Assembly (NCBI GenBank): GCA_913774665.1
Contig: CAJYHN010000012.1
Location: 62,001 to 126,000 of the forward strand
DNA: 64,000 nucleotides
Reading direction: 5' to 3'
Source of the DNA: an uncultured Microbacterium sp.
Lineage (GTDB): Bacteria; Actinomycetota; Actinomycetes; Actinomycetales; Microbacteriaceae
The position numbers and the translations under genes were made by a program. The notes beneath the pieces were generated by a model. That model worked only from the letters and a program-made list of their open reading frames with translations. It was not told the origin of the DNA and did no database searches. Of the stretch, positions 16,501-24,892 are shown piece after piece. Positions within the stretch are counted from its first letter, which is position 1, and each line of letters starts with the position of its first letter.

Positions 16501-18143
16501 CAGCTGACGGTGGCCGGCACGCGGTTGGCCTCGTCGGCGATGATGTCGGCGCGCTTGCGGAACGTGCGCGCCGAAACGCGGTCGAGGGCGATCTGACCGC
16601 GCATCTTCTCGGCCTTCTCGTAGAGCGAGGGGCCGCCGAATCCGGTGAGCACCTTCACGAGCACGGGCAGCAGCTCGATCATGAAGAACAGCGCGGCGAT
16701 GAGGTAGTGCGCCCAGCGCAGCGTCGGTTCGCGATCCGACAGGCGCTCGAGGGCCGTGATCTGACTGAGCAGCCCCACCGCTCCCGCGTTGCCGTCCGCG
16801 ACGGACGACGCCCTCGCGTTGTACGCGGCGAGCGCCGACTCGTACTGCGCTCGCGCGGCGGGCAACTGGTCCTCGGCCTGCTGTTTGTTGGCGTCGGCCG
16901 ACGAGGCGGCGGCCTCGGCACCGGCGGAGTTCGCGGTGGCGAGGGTCGACTGCGCCTGCGAGAGCTGCGTCGACAGCGCGTCGTACGCGGACTGCGCCTG
17001 CTGCAGCTGCGCCTGGGCGGCATCGGAGCTCGCGCCGTTTCCGGCCACGCCCGTGCACCCGGGCACGGTTCCCGCGCCCTGACCGGTCAGTTCGCACTGG
17101 TAGACCGCGCGGGCCTGGTCGATCACGGTCTGCTGGGCGGCGAGCTGCTGCGTGAGCTGGTCGACGCTCTGCTGAGCCGCGGCGGACTCGGCCGAGGTCG
17201 ACGAGGTGCCGGTGACGATGCCGGTCGCGGCCTGGTTCTCGAGCGCCGAGACCTGCGCGCTGGCGGCGTCGAGCGCTTGCTTCTCGGGGCCGTTGGTCAC
17301 GGCATCCTGGTCGGTGAGGGCCTGTGTGACGTTGGTGGAGTTCACTTCGCGCACGATGTCGTTCTGGAACACCTGCAGCACGAGCGGTTCGGCCACGACG
17401 ATGCCGATCAGTGCCGCCATGATCACGCGGGGCATGGCCAGGCCGAGCAGGCGGAAGACGTTCTTGGTCGAACGCATCGTCGAGGTGAGGAAGCGGTCGA
17501 GGTTGAAGATGATCAGGCCCCACACGATGGCGAGGGGAATCGCCAGCCACAGGCTCACGCGCACGCCCGTCAGCAGCGCGAACATCATCGACAGCGACGA
17601 CACCAGCGCGGTTCCGGCGAGCACGAGGAACATCTGCACGAAGCGCGGCACCTCTTCGGGCACCTCGTCGAGGACGTCGTTGTCGGCACCGCCGAGCACC
17701 GCCATCCGGCGGATCAGCGACAGGCGCGGGCGACGCGGGTCGTGTCGACGCAGGCGGGGCTGGCGCGGCTCGACGGATACGGGGGCGGATGCCGCGGGCT
17801 CGGGCGCCTCGTCGGGGACCACCGCGGTCTCATCGTCGGCGCGCGAGCGCTCGGCGCGGTCGATCACGACGGTGTCGTGAGCGGCGGTGGGGTCGGCGTC
17901 GCGCGGGTCGGCGTCGCGCGGGTCGGCGTCGCGCGAGTCGGCGATGAAGGGGTCGAGCGGTTCGTCGTCAGCGGGCGGGGCGCCCCACGGCTCGGAGGTG
18001 TGCTCCTGCGCGTCGGAGGGTCGCTTGGCCGCGTTCTGCGCGGCGAGGATGTCGTCGAGATACTGCTCGCGTTCCTCGTCCGTCGTGAACTCGATGCGGC
18101 CATCGGAGCCGAAGCGGCCCGGCCGGTGAGCGGAAAAGGACAT
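16500..18143 (-). CDS. DUF4407-type membrane protein with coiled coil
   Basis: A 547-residue protein. Seen: an acidic, disordered cytoplasmic N-terminus (about 1-150) with three DADPR-type repeats; a cluster of hydrophobic helices between about 195 and 300 (VQMFLVLAGTALVSSLSMMF; LWLAIPLAIVWGLIIFNLDR; RVIMAALIGIVVAEPLVLQV); a long Ala/Gln-rich coiled-coil region (about 310-480) with two Cys; and one more helix (YLIAALFFMIELLPVLVKVL) before a basic tail. This layout matches DUF4407 proteins of unknown role. TACTCT lies 6 nt before the ATG at 18143, suggesting leaderless transcription. Confidence 0.78.
   Translation of the reverse strand: MSFSAHRPGRFGSDGRIEFTTDEEREQYLDDILAAQNAAKRPSDAQEHTSEPWGAPPADDEPLDPFIADSRDADPRDADPRDADPTAAHDTVVIDRAERSRADDETAVVPDEAPEPAASAPVSVEPRQPRLRRHDPRRPRLSLIRRMAVLGGADNDVLDEVPEEVPRFVQMFLVLAGTALVSSLSMMFALLTGVRVSLWLAIPLAIVWGLIIFNLDRFLTSTMRSTKNVFRLLGLAMPRVIMAALIGIVVAEPLVLQVFQNDIVREVNSTNVTQALTDQDAVTNGPEKQALDAASAQVSALENQAATGIVTGTSSTSAESAAAQQSVDQLTQQLAAQQTVIDQARAVYQCELTGQGAGTVPGCTGVAGNGASSDAAQAQLQQAQSAYDALSTQLSQAQSTLATANSAGAEAAASSADANKQQAEDQLPAARAQYESALAAYNARASSVADGNAGAVGLLSQITALERLSDREPTLRWAHYLIAALFFMIELLPVLVKVLTGFGGPSLYEKAEKMRGQIALDRVSARTFRKRADIIADEANRVPATVS
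17892..17943. repeat. 15-bp in-frame repeat inside the DUF4407-type gene
   Basis: Three and a half copies of GTCGGCGTCGCGCGG encode DADPR-like units. The period is a multiple of three, so copy-number change would keep the frame. Confidence 0.75.
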
Positions 18144-18149
18144 TCGCTC

Positions 18150-18155
18150 AGAGTA
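18150..18155 (-). promoter_or_regulatory. -10 hexamer TACTCT for the DUF4407-type gene (leaderless)
   Basis: Minus-strand TACTCT lies 6 nt before the ATG at 18143. Confidence 0.5.
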
Positions 18156-18228
18156 CGACGCCCACCCTGCTCTCTCCTGAGCGGCGCCTGAGGCGCAGCC
18201 GAGCGCCCCATACGGGCGCGAGATCAGC

Positions 18229-18320
18229 CGCCGCGCCCCGGCCGACCCCCCCGGGCCGACTGCCGCGCCCCGGCCGACCTCCCCGGGCCGACCTCCCCGG
18301 GCCGACTGCCGCGGGCCGGG
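18229..18320. repeat. Short GC-rich direct repeats
   Basis: CCCCGGGCCGAC with CTGCCGCG or CTC spacers recurs about four times downstream of the aldo/keto reductase stop. The arms are self-complementary (CCCGGG, GGCC), so local hairpins are possible. No gene seen. Confidence 0.55.
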
Positions 18321-18347
18321 CGCCACCGCCCGACCCGCACGCGCGCG

Positions 18348-19361
18348 TCAGGCCACGCGCTGCTTCGGCGACACCTCGTAGGTGTTCTCGGGGTCGGAGA
18401 ACACGGCGTCGCCGAGCGCCTCGTCGATGGCCGTCAGCGTGTCGGCATCCAGGGTCACGCCCGACGCCTTGACGGTGTCGGCGAGCTGCTCGGGCCGCGA
18501 TGCGCCCACCAGGGCTGCCGCGATGTTCGGGTTCTGCAGCACCCACGCGATCGCGAGCTGCGGCATCGAGAGCCCGGCTTCGTCGGCGATGGGCGTGAGG
18601 CGCTGAACGGCCTCGAGGGTGTCGTCGTTCAAGAAGCGCTTGATGAAGGTGGCGCCGCTCTTCTCGTCGGTGGCGCGCGAGCCCTCGGGCACGGGCTGAC
18701 CGGGCAGGTACTTGCCACTCAGCACGCCCTGGGCCATCGGCGACCAGACGATCTGCGAGATTCCGAGCTCTTCGCTGGTGGGCACGACCTTGCCCTCGAT
18801 CACGCGCCACAGCATGGAGTACTGCGGCTGGTTCGAGATGAGCTGGATGCCGAGCTGCTTGGCGAGTGCGTGCCCGTCGCGCAACTGCTCGGCTGTCCAT
18901 TCCGAGACACCGATGTAGAGCGCCTTGCCCTGACGCACGATGTCGGCGAAGGCCTGGAACGTCTCTTCGAGCGGAGTCTCGTAGTCGAATCGGTGCGCCT
19001 GGTAGAGGTCGACGTAGTCGGTGCCGAGGCGCGTGAGTGACCCGTTGATGGAGTCCATGATGTGCTTGCGGCTGAGTCCGGTGTCGTTCGGCCCCTTCGG
19101 ACCGGTCGGGAAGTAGACCTTCGTGAAGATCTCGAGCGACTCGCGGCGCTGCCCCTCGAGGGCTTTGCCGAGGACGGTTTCGGCGGCCGTATTGGCGTAG
19201 GTGTCGGCGGTGTCGAACGTCGTGATGCCCGCGTCGAGCGCGGCGTGCACCGTGGCGATCGCCGCGTCGTCACCGACCTGCGAACCGTGGGTCACCCAGT
19301 TGCCGAGGGTGATCTCCGAGATCTTGAATCCACTGTTGCCGAGATAGCGATAAGCGACCAT
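18348..19361 (-). CDS. Aldo/keto reductase (voltage-channel beta-subunit-like)
   Basis: A 337-residue NADPH-dependent (beta/alpha)8 reductase. Seen: FDTADTYANTAAE (catalytic Asp and Tyr), EIFTKVYFP (catalytic Lys), YQAHRFD (His), and a C-terminal NADP-binding stretch with AALVGASRPEQLADTVKA. The ISEWTAEQ and YSMLWR segments resemble the KCNAB/YghZ branch. It reduces small aldehydes or ketones; the physiological substrate is unknown. TAGCGT-GGAGGA-ATG places a -10 hexamer 6 nt before the start while also supplying a Shine-Dalgarno-like GGAGGA. Confidence 0.9.
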   Translation of the reverse strand: MVAYRYLGNSGFKISEITLGNWVTHGSQVGDDAAIATVHAALDAGITTFDTADTYANTAAETVLGKALEGQRRESLEIFTKVYFPTGPKGPNDTGLSRKHIMDSINGSLTRLGTDYVDLYQAHRFDYETPLEETFQAFADIVRQGKALYIGVSEWTAEQLRDGHALAKQLGIQLISNQPQYSMLWRVIEGKVVPTSEELGISQIVWSPMAQGVLSGKYLPGQPVPEGSRATDEKSGATFIKRFLNDDTLEAVQRLTPIADEAGLSMPQLAIAWVLQNPNIAAALVGASRPEQLADTVKASGVTLDADTLTAIDEALGDAVFSDPENTYEVSPKQRVA

Positions 19362-19367
19362 TCCTCC

Positions 19368-19373
19368 ACGCTA
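19368..19373 (-). promoter_or_regulatory. -10 hexamer TAGCGT for the aldo/keto reductase
   Basis: Minus-strand TAGCGT lies 6 nt before the ATG at 19361. Confidence 0.45.
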
Positions 19374-19418
19374 GACCCGGCCTCCGACATCGGGGCCGCG
19401 GCATCCGCCCCCTCCCCC

Positions 19419-19484
19419 GATAAACGCGATCCGTCGCGAGAAACGCGGAGGGAGAGCGTTTCTGGACACAGAGAGCGTTTATCG
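19419..19484. repeat. ATAAACGC palindromic element, copy 1
   Basis: CGATAAACGC (19419-19428) pairs with GCGTTTATCG (19475-19484), and inner GAGAAACGC (19438-19446) pairs with GCGTTTCT (19456-19463). The same outer arms recur in two copies at 40921-40986 and 41058-41123. It lies between the ABC permease stop and the aldo/keto reductase promoter. Confidence 0.75.
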
Positions 19485-19506
19485 ACCGGGGAGTGTGCGC
19501 GGCGCC

Positions 19507-20310
19507 TCACGCGTCCTTGCGGATCCACCGGAACGTCAGCCGCACGAGCGCGAGCCCCAGCACCAGCCACAGCCCCGTCACGAGCAGGATCAGCGGGTGA
19601 TCCCACGAGCCGGAGGGCTCCCCCGCGGCGAAGCCCTCCGGCAGGAACACCGAGCGGAAGCCCTGCGCGAGCCACTTCAGCGGGAAGACGCTCGCGACGT
19701 TCTGCAGCCACTCCGGCAGGGCGGCGAAGTTGATGTAGACGCCCGAGATGAACTGCAGCAGCAGCACGATCGGGATGACGACGCCGGTGGCGCTGCGGCC
19801 GGTGCGGGGCAGGGCCGACAGGCCGATGCCGAGGATCGCGCACGTGGTGACTCCGAGCAGGAACACCCACGCGAAGGTCAGCCAGCGCTCCGGGTCTGTG
19901 GGCAGGGGGACGCCGAAGAACACCGCCGCCACAGCGATGAGCAGCACCGACTGCAGCAGGCCCGTGACGAGCACCTGCCCGAGCTTGCCGATGAAGTACG
20001 ACACCGGGCTGAGCGGGGTGCCGCCCAGTCGCTTGAGGGTGCCGTCGCTGCGTTCCATCGCGATGTCGATCGACATGTTCTGCAGCCCCGACAGCAGCAC
20101 GCCGGCGGCGAGCATCGCGGGAAGGTAGAACTGTGCGGCATCCACTTCATCGCCCGGAGGGCCGAAGGTCTGGGCGTCGAAGGCGACGGCGAAGATCAGC
20201 AGGATCATCACGGGAAACAGGAACGTGAAGAACACCGAGTCGCCCTGACGGAAGTACGAGCGCACCTCGAACGCGATCCGCGCGGCCCCCAGCCGCAGCA
20301 CGCGGCTCAT
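19507..20310 (-). CDS. ABC-2 type transporter permease
   Basis: A 267-residue membrane protein with about six hydrophobic helices. Seen: FEVRSYFRQGDSVFFTFLFP at the N-terminus and LGGTPLSPVSYFIGKLGQVL, typical of DrrB/NodJ-like ABC-2 permeases. It forms an exporter with the ATPase encoded just upstream, whose stop overlaps this ATG by 4 nt. The substrate (drug, lipid or polysaccharide) is unknown. Confidence 0.9.
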   Translation of the reverse strand: MSRVLRLGAARIAFEVRSYFRQGDSVFFTFLFPVMILLIFAVAFDAQTFGPPGDEVDAAQFYLPAMLAAGVLLSGLQNMSIDIAMERSDGTLKRLGGTPLSPVSYFIGKLGQVLVTGLLQSVLLIAVAAVFFGVPLPTDPERWLTFAWVFLLGVTTCAILGIGLSALPRTGRSATGVVIPIVLLLQFISGVYINFAALPEWLQNVASVFPLKWLAQGFRSVFLPEGFAAGEPSGSWDHPLILLVTGLWLVLGLALVRLTFRWIRKDA

Positions 20311-21182
20311 GAGAGACCTCCCGCCGCGGTCGTGCGCCGTGCCTCGTCGCCGAGGAACGAGAGGTACACGTCTTCGAGGCTAGGGCGCACCACCTCGAGC
20401 CGCTCGGGTTCGCCGAGACGGGCGTAGAGCTGAGCGACCACCGCTCCGGGATCCTGCGTGCGCTGCTCGCGCACCTCGCCGCCCTCGCGCCACCGCACGA
20501 GCGGCACGCGGGCATCGGGTCCGCCGAGTTCGTCGATAGGACCGACGGATGCCATTTCTCCGCCAACGATGATCGCTGCGCGCTCCGCGAGCTCGGCTGC
20601 CTCGTCGAGGTAGTGGGTGGTCAGCAGGATCGTGGTGCCCTCGCGCTGCAGGTCGCGGATGAGATCCCAGAACTGCCGCCGCACCTCCGGGTCGAAACCC
20701 GTGGTCGGCTCGTCGAGGAACAGCAGCTCCGGCCGACCGACGATGCCGAGCGCGACGTCGACGCGCCGACGCTGCCCGCCGGAGAGCTTGCGCACCGAGA
20801 CCTTCGCCTTGTCGGTCAGCCCGACCGCCGCGATGACGTCGTCGACGTTGCGCGGGCGCGGGTAGAACGAGGCGAAGTGCGCCAGCAGCTCGCGCACGCT
20901 CGCCGTGGGCGCTTCGCCGGTGTTCTGCAGCACGATGCCGAGCCGCGCCTTCCAGTCGAGGCCGCCGCGATGCGGGTCGACGCCGAGCACGCGCACCTCG
21001 CCGCTCGTACGGTCGCGGTAGCCCTCGAGGATCTCGATCACGGTGCTCTTGCCCGCGCCGTTGGGACCGAGGAGGGCGAAGGTTTCCCCGCGGCGGATGT
21101 CGAAGCTCACCCCGCGCAGCGCCTCGACGCCCCCGCGGTAGGTCTTGCGCAGATTCTCGACCCGCACGACGTGATCGCTCAT
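20307..21182 (-). CDS. ABC transporter ATP-binding protein (drug/polymer exporter type)
   Basis: A 291-residue ATPase. Seen: Walker A GPNGAGKST, signature LSGGQRRRVDVA, Walker B LLFLDEPTTGFD, and a C-terminal stretch ending VRPSLEDVYLSFLG typical of the DrrA/CcmA group. It powers the permease encoded downstream. CAGACT-GAGCAC-ATG puts a -10 hexamer 6 nt from the start, so the mRNA is probably leaderless. It is divergent from the polysaccharide operon. Confidence 0.93.
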   Translation of the reverse strand: MSDHVVRVENLRKTYRGGVEALRGVSFDIRRGETFALLGPNGAGKSTVIEILEGYRDRTSGEVRVLGVDPHRGGLDWKARLGIVLQNTGEAPTASVRELLAHFASFYPRPRNVDDVIAAVGLTDKAKVSVRKLSGGQRRRVDVALGIVGRPELLFLDEPTTGFDPEVRRQFWDLIRDLQREGTTILLTTHYLDEAAELAERAAIIVGGEMASVGPIDELGGPDARVPLVRWREGGEVREQRTQDPGAVVAQLYARLGEPERLEVVRPSLEDVYLSFLGDEARRTTAAGGLS

Positions 21183-21188
21183 GTGCTC

Positions 21189-21194
21189 AGTCTG
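21189..21194 (-). promoter_or_regulatory. -10 hexamer CAGACT for the ABC exporter operon (leaderless)
   Basis: Minus-strand CAGACT lies 6 nt before the ATG at 21182. Confidence 0.4.
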
Positions 21195-21371
21195 GCGGTC
21201 GCGGGACCGGCTGCGCCCTCGCGTGCTCGTCGAAAGCGGATGGGAAAGGCCGCAAAGGCACCTGGGAGAACCCTGACCCGTCCAAACCATCCTCCCCTGC
21301 CGTCCCGGATGACCACCCGTGCGGGGAGATTCGCCCCCGGTCGCCGCACGTCCCCCTTACCGCCCTCGAAC

Positions 21372-21392
21372 CGTCCACGTGGACGCTGGAGG
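21372..21392 (+). promoter_or_regulatory. 14-bp perfect palindrome and Shine-Dalgarno before the glycan synthase
   Basis: CGTCCACGTGGACG (21372-21385) is a perfect palindrome. It is followed directly by GGAGG (21388-21392), which sits 6 nt before a TTG codon at 21399. The palindrome could be a repressor site or an RNA hairpin affecting initiation; the ribosome site decides the TTG start. Confidence 0.5.
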
Positions 21393-21398
21393 TTGATT

Positions 21399-22877
21399 TT
21401 GTCGTTCCCGCACGTTCCCCCGCTGACCGAGGCCGCACCCGGCCCCACGCCCGAACCGCTCCTCACCCCCGTCGCTCCTGCCCCCGGGCAGGGGTCGACG
21501 GGGACCACCGACGTCCCGCTCCCGGCCCAGCCCGGAACGACCGTGTCGGGCGGCTTCCTGCCCGACTGGTCGATCGGCGAGTGGCTCGGCTACAGCGGCG
21601 TCATCGTCCTGGCTCTCGCCCTGACCGTCGTCGCGACGACGACGCTGTGGTGGATGCTCCACGCTTGGCGTTCCGCCGATGATCTGCGCGCCACGCAGTT
21701 CAGCTCTTCGCCGCGTCCCGCGCGGCACCGGTTCACGCTGCTCGTGCCCGGGCGGCACGAGGAAGAGGTGATGGGGCAGACACTCGACCGCCTCGCGCAG
21801 CAGGACCACCCCGATTTCGAGATCATCGCCATCGTCGGCCATGACGATCCCGGCACCGAGCTGGTGGTGCGGCAGGCCGCCGCACGGCATCCCGATCTCA
21901 TCAAGGTCGTCGTGGACGACAGCGTCCCCAAGAACAAGCCCAAGGCGCTCAACCGTGCGCTGCAGATCGCGACCGGTGACATCGTCGGCGTCTTCGACGC
22001 CGAGGACGAGGTGCACCCCGGCCTGCTGACCGTCGTGGACTCGAAGTTCCAGGAGACCGGCGCCGACGTCGTGCAGGGCGGCGTGCAGCTGATGAATTTC
22101 GAGACCAGCTGGTGGTCGCTGCGCAACGTCCTGGAGTACTACTTCTGGTTCCGCTCGCGCCTGCACTTCCACGCCCGCTCCAAGTTCATCCCCCTCGGCG
22201 GCAACACCGTGTTCGTCACCCGCGACCGCCTCGCGTGGTCGAAGGGGTGGGACGACCAGTGCCTCGCCGAGGACTGCGAGCTCGGCGTGCGCCTGTCGAG
22301 CGACGGCGCGAAGGTCGTCGTCGCCTACAACCCCGAGTACGTCACGCGCGAGGAGACCCCGCCGACCCTGACGTCGCTGTACAAGCAGCGCACGCGCTGG
22401 AACCAGGGCTTCCTGCAGGTGCTCGGCAAGGGCGAGTGGAAGGCGCTGCCGACGCTGCGCCAGCGCATGTACGCCCGCTACCTGCTGAACATGCCGTTCC
22501 TGCAGGCGGCGACAGGGCTGCTGATCCCCATCTCGCTCGTGTTCATCCTTCTCGTGAAGGTGCCGACCCCGGTGGCGCTGCTGACCTTCCTTCCGCTGGT
22601 GCCCACGATCATCACCCTCGTCGCCGAGGCGGCGGGACTGACCGAGTTCGGACGCGTCTACGGCAAGAAGGTGCGCGTGCGCGACTACGTCCGCCTCGTG
22701 CTGGGACTCGTGCCCTACCAGGTGTTCCTCGCCGCCGCCGCCGTGCGCAGCGTCGTGCGTCAGCTACGCGGTGACGGTAGCTGGGAGAAGACGGAGCACA
22801 CCGGCGCCCACCGCGACGCCGCGACCCCGTCGACCGCGCCCGACCTGGTCGGCGCCGGCTCGGAGGTGACGCGATGA
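21399..22877 (+). CDS. Processive family 2 glycosyltransferase (cellulose synthase-like)
   Basis: A 492-residue membrane synthase. Seen: a Pro-rich N-terminus; one helix (GYSGVIVLALALTVVATTTL); a GT-A domain with VVDDSVPKNKPKALN, FDAEDEV, AEDCELG and QRTRWNQGF (D, DxD-like, ED and QxxRW motifs of processive beta-glycan synthases); and C-terminal hydrophobic segments that would form a channel. Such enzymes polymerise sugar from a UDP-sugar and extrude the chain. The TTG at 21399 was chosen for its GGAGG at 6 nt; an ATG at 21309 in frame lacks one. It overlaps the next gene by 4 nt. The sugar is unknown. Confidence 0.88.
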   Translation: MSFPHVPPLTEAAPGPTPEPLLTPVAPAPGQGSTGTTDVPLPAQPGTTVSGGFLPDWSIGEWLGYSGVIVLALALTVVATTTLWWMLHAWRSADDLRATQFSSSPRPARHRFTLLVPGRHEEEVMGQTLDRLAQQDHPDFEIIAIVGHDDPGTELVVRQAAARHPDLIKVVVDDSVPKNKPKALNRALQIATGDIVGVFDAEDEVHPGLLTVVDSKFQETGADVVQGGVQLMNFETSWWSLRNVLEYYFWFRSRLHFHARSKFIPLGGNTVFVTRDRLAWSKGWDDQCLAEDCELGVRLSSDGAKVVVAYNPEYVTREETPPTLTSLYKQRTRWNQGFLQVLGKGEWKALPTLRQRMYARYLLNMPFLQAATGLLIPISLVFILLVKVPTPVALLTFLPLVPTIITLVAEAAGLTEFGRVYGKKVRVRDYVRLVLGLVPYQVFLAAAAVRSVVRQLRGDGSWEKTEHTGAHRDAATPSTAPDLVGAGSEVTR

Positions 22878-24862
22878 CCTCGACGATCGACCGCGTCCCC
22901 ACCGGGACCATCCCCTCCGACCGCGCCTCGGTGAGGCTGCGCCGCCGGGTCTCGCCCTGGCGCGCCCGGCTCGGCGACGCGCTGTGGCTGCTTCCTCCCC
23001 TCGTCCTCGGCCTGGTGGTCAACGCGCTGAACCTGGGCGGCTCCCCGCAGCGCATCGACGACGAGGGCACCTATACCGCACAGGCGTGGAGCATCGGCAA
23101 CCTCGGCGAGCTCACGCACTACACGTACTGGTACGACCACCCGCCCCTGGGATGGATGCAGATCGCGGCCTGGGTCGGTCTGACCGACGGCTGGAACCGC
23201 TACGACGTCGCCGTCATCGCCGCCCGCGAGGCGATACTCGCCGCGACCGCCGCGGCCGCCGTCCTGCTGTGGTTCGTCGTGCGCCGCATCGGCTTCGCCC
23301 GGTTCACCGCGTCCGCCGCGGTCGCGCTGTTCCTGCTGTCGCCGCTGGCGGTGCAGTTCCACCGCCAGGTGTACCTCGACAACCTCGCCACCGCGTGGTT
23401 GCTCGCCGCCCTGCTGCTGGCGATGAGCCGGCGCGCCCAACTCGCCGGCTATATCGGCGCCGCGGCCGCGTTCGGCATCGCCGTCCTCACGAAAGAGACG
23501 TATCTGCTCGCGCTGCCGCTGGTGGCGTGGTTCATGTGGCGCGGCGCCGACCGCACCACGCGCCGGTACACCCTGTCGGTCGCCTCGGCCGTGCTGGGAC
23601 TCATCGGTCTCGCCTACGTCGCCTTCGCCCTGGTCAAGGGCGAGGTCGCGCCCGCCCCCGGGCGTGTGAGCCTCTGGGACGGACTGGCGTTCCAGCTCGC
23701 CTCGCGCGAGGGATCCGGATCGCTGTTCGACCCCGAGAGCCTCATGTCGCGCACCGTCGGACTGTGGTGGCAGCTCGACGCCGTCCTCATCGTCACGGCT
23801 CTCGCGGCCGCCGTCGCGGCCCTGTTCGTGCGTCGCCTGCGCCCGTGGGCGATCGCTCTGCTGGCGCTGACGGCGTTCATGTTCCGCGGGGGCTACCTGC
23901 CCGTGCCGTACGTGATCATGCTCCTGCCGTTCGCGGCCGTGGTCGTCGCCGGAATGGGTCAGGTGGCCGTCGAGGCCCTGCGCTCTCACGGCGCCCTGCG
24001 GCGCCTCGGCGGAGTCGCCACCGCCGTCGGGCTCATCGTCGCAGTGCTGGCCGCGGGTCCCCTGTGGGCAGCGCAGCTGCGCGGGTTCCTGCTCGCCGAT
24101 CTCGACCGTCCGCTGCGCGATGCCGAGACGTGGATGACGCAGAACGCCCCCGCCGACTCCCGCATGCTCGTGGACGACGCGATGTGGGTCGACCTGGTGC
24201 GCGCGGGCTTCGAGCGCGAGAACGTCGTCTGGTACTACAAGGCCGACACCGACACCGACGTGCAGCAGCTCGCCCCCGACGGGTGGCGCGACTACGACTA
24301 CGTCATCACGACCGACTCGATGCGCACCTTCCCGACCGAGTTCCCGACCGTGCGTCAGGCGATCGAGAACAGCGCCGTGGTGGCGTCGTTCGGAGAGGGT
24401 GCGCAGAAGGTCGACGTGCGTCTGGTCGACACCGCCCAGGCGGCGCTCGCGCAGGCCGCCGACGACGACCTGTACGCCGCACGATCGGTCGCCGGGCAGC
24501 AGGTGCTGCAGAACCCCGACGTCGGCGTCCCCGGCGAGGAGCAGGACCTGCTCACCTCGGGCGTCGTCGACGGCCGCATCCTGCTGACCCTCGGCCAGCT
24601 GTCGTCGCAGGGCCGGATCGACGTGGCCGACATCGCGCAGCTGGAGGGCGACCCCTCGGGCGTGAACCGCCAGCTCACCGTGAGCTCGTTCGCGGGTCAG
24701 GACGCCCGGGGGGATGCCGCCGGAGCCGACGCCCTGCTGCGGTTCTACGAGTCGCTGACCGGCCCCCTCCGTCCGGTCTCGGTCGAACGCGGCGACGCCG
24801 GCGTGGTCATCACGTTCTCCCCCGACGAGCCGGTCGATCTGCTCCCCCGTCCCACCTCCTGA
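22874..24862 (+). CDS. GT39-like membrane glycosyltransferase (PMT_2 type)
   Basis: A 662-residue polytopic protein. Seen: IDDEGTYTAQAW after the first helix (the acidic pair used by GT-C enzymes), YWYDHPPLGWMQIAAWVG, about ten hydrophobic segments up to residue 410, then a soluble C-terminal domain of about 250 residues, probably outside the cell. GT-C enzymes use polyprenyl-phosphate sugars to glycosylate a protein, lipid or polymer. It is second in the polysaccharide operon. The acceptor could be the polymer or the DUF4397 surface protein encoded next; this is inference. Confidence 0.85.
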   Translation: MTSTIDRVPTGTIPSDRASVRLRRRVSPWRARLGDALWLLPPLVLGLVVNALNLGGSPQRIDDEGTYTAQAWSIGNLGELTHYTYWYDHPPLGWMQIAAWVGLTDGWNRYDVAVIAAREAILAATAAAAVLLWFVVRRIGFARFTASAAVALFLLSPLAVQFHRQVYLDNLATAWLLAALLLAMSRRAQLAGYIGAAAAFGIAVLTKETYLLALPLVAWFMWRGADRTTRRYTLSVASAVLGLIGLAYVAFALVKGEVAPAPGRVSLWDGLAFQLASREGSGSLFDPESLMSRTVGLWWQLDAVLIVTALAAAVAALFVRRLRPWAIALLALTAFMFRGGYLPVPYVIMLLPFAAVVVAGMGQVAVEALRSHGALRRLGGVATAVGLIVAVLAAGPLWAAQLRGFLLADLDRPLRDAETWMTQNAPADSRMLVDDAMWVDLVRAGFERENVVWYYKADTDTDVQQLAPDGWRDYDYVITTDSMRTFPTEFPTVRQAIENSAVVASFGEGAQKVDVRLVDTAQAALAQAADDDLYAARSVAGQQVLQNPDVGVPGEEQDLLTSGVVDGRILLTLGQLSSQGRIDVADIAQLEGDPSGVNRQLTVSSFAGQDARGDAAGADALLRFYESLTGPLRPVSVERGDAGVVITFSPDEPVDLLPRPTS

Positions 24863-24892
24863 TCCTCTCCTCCCCCCAACGAAAGGACCGCC

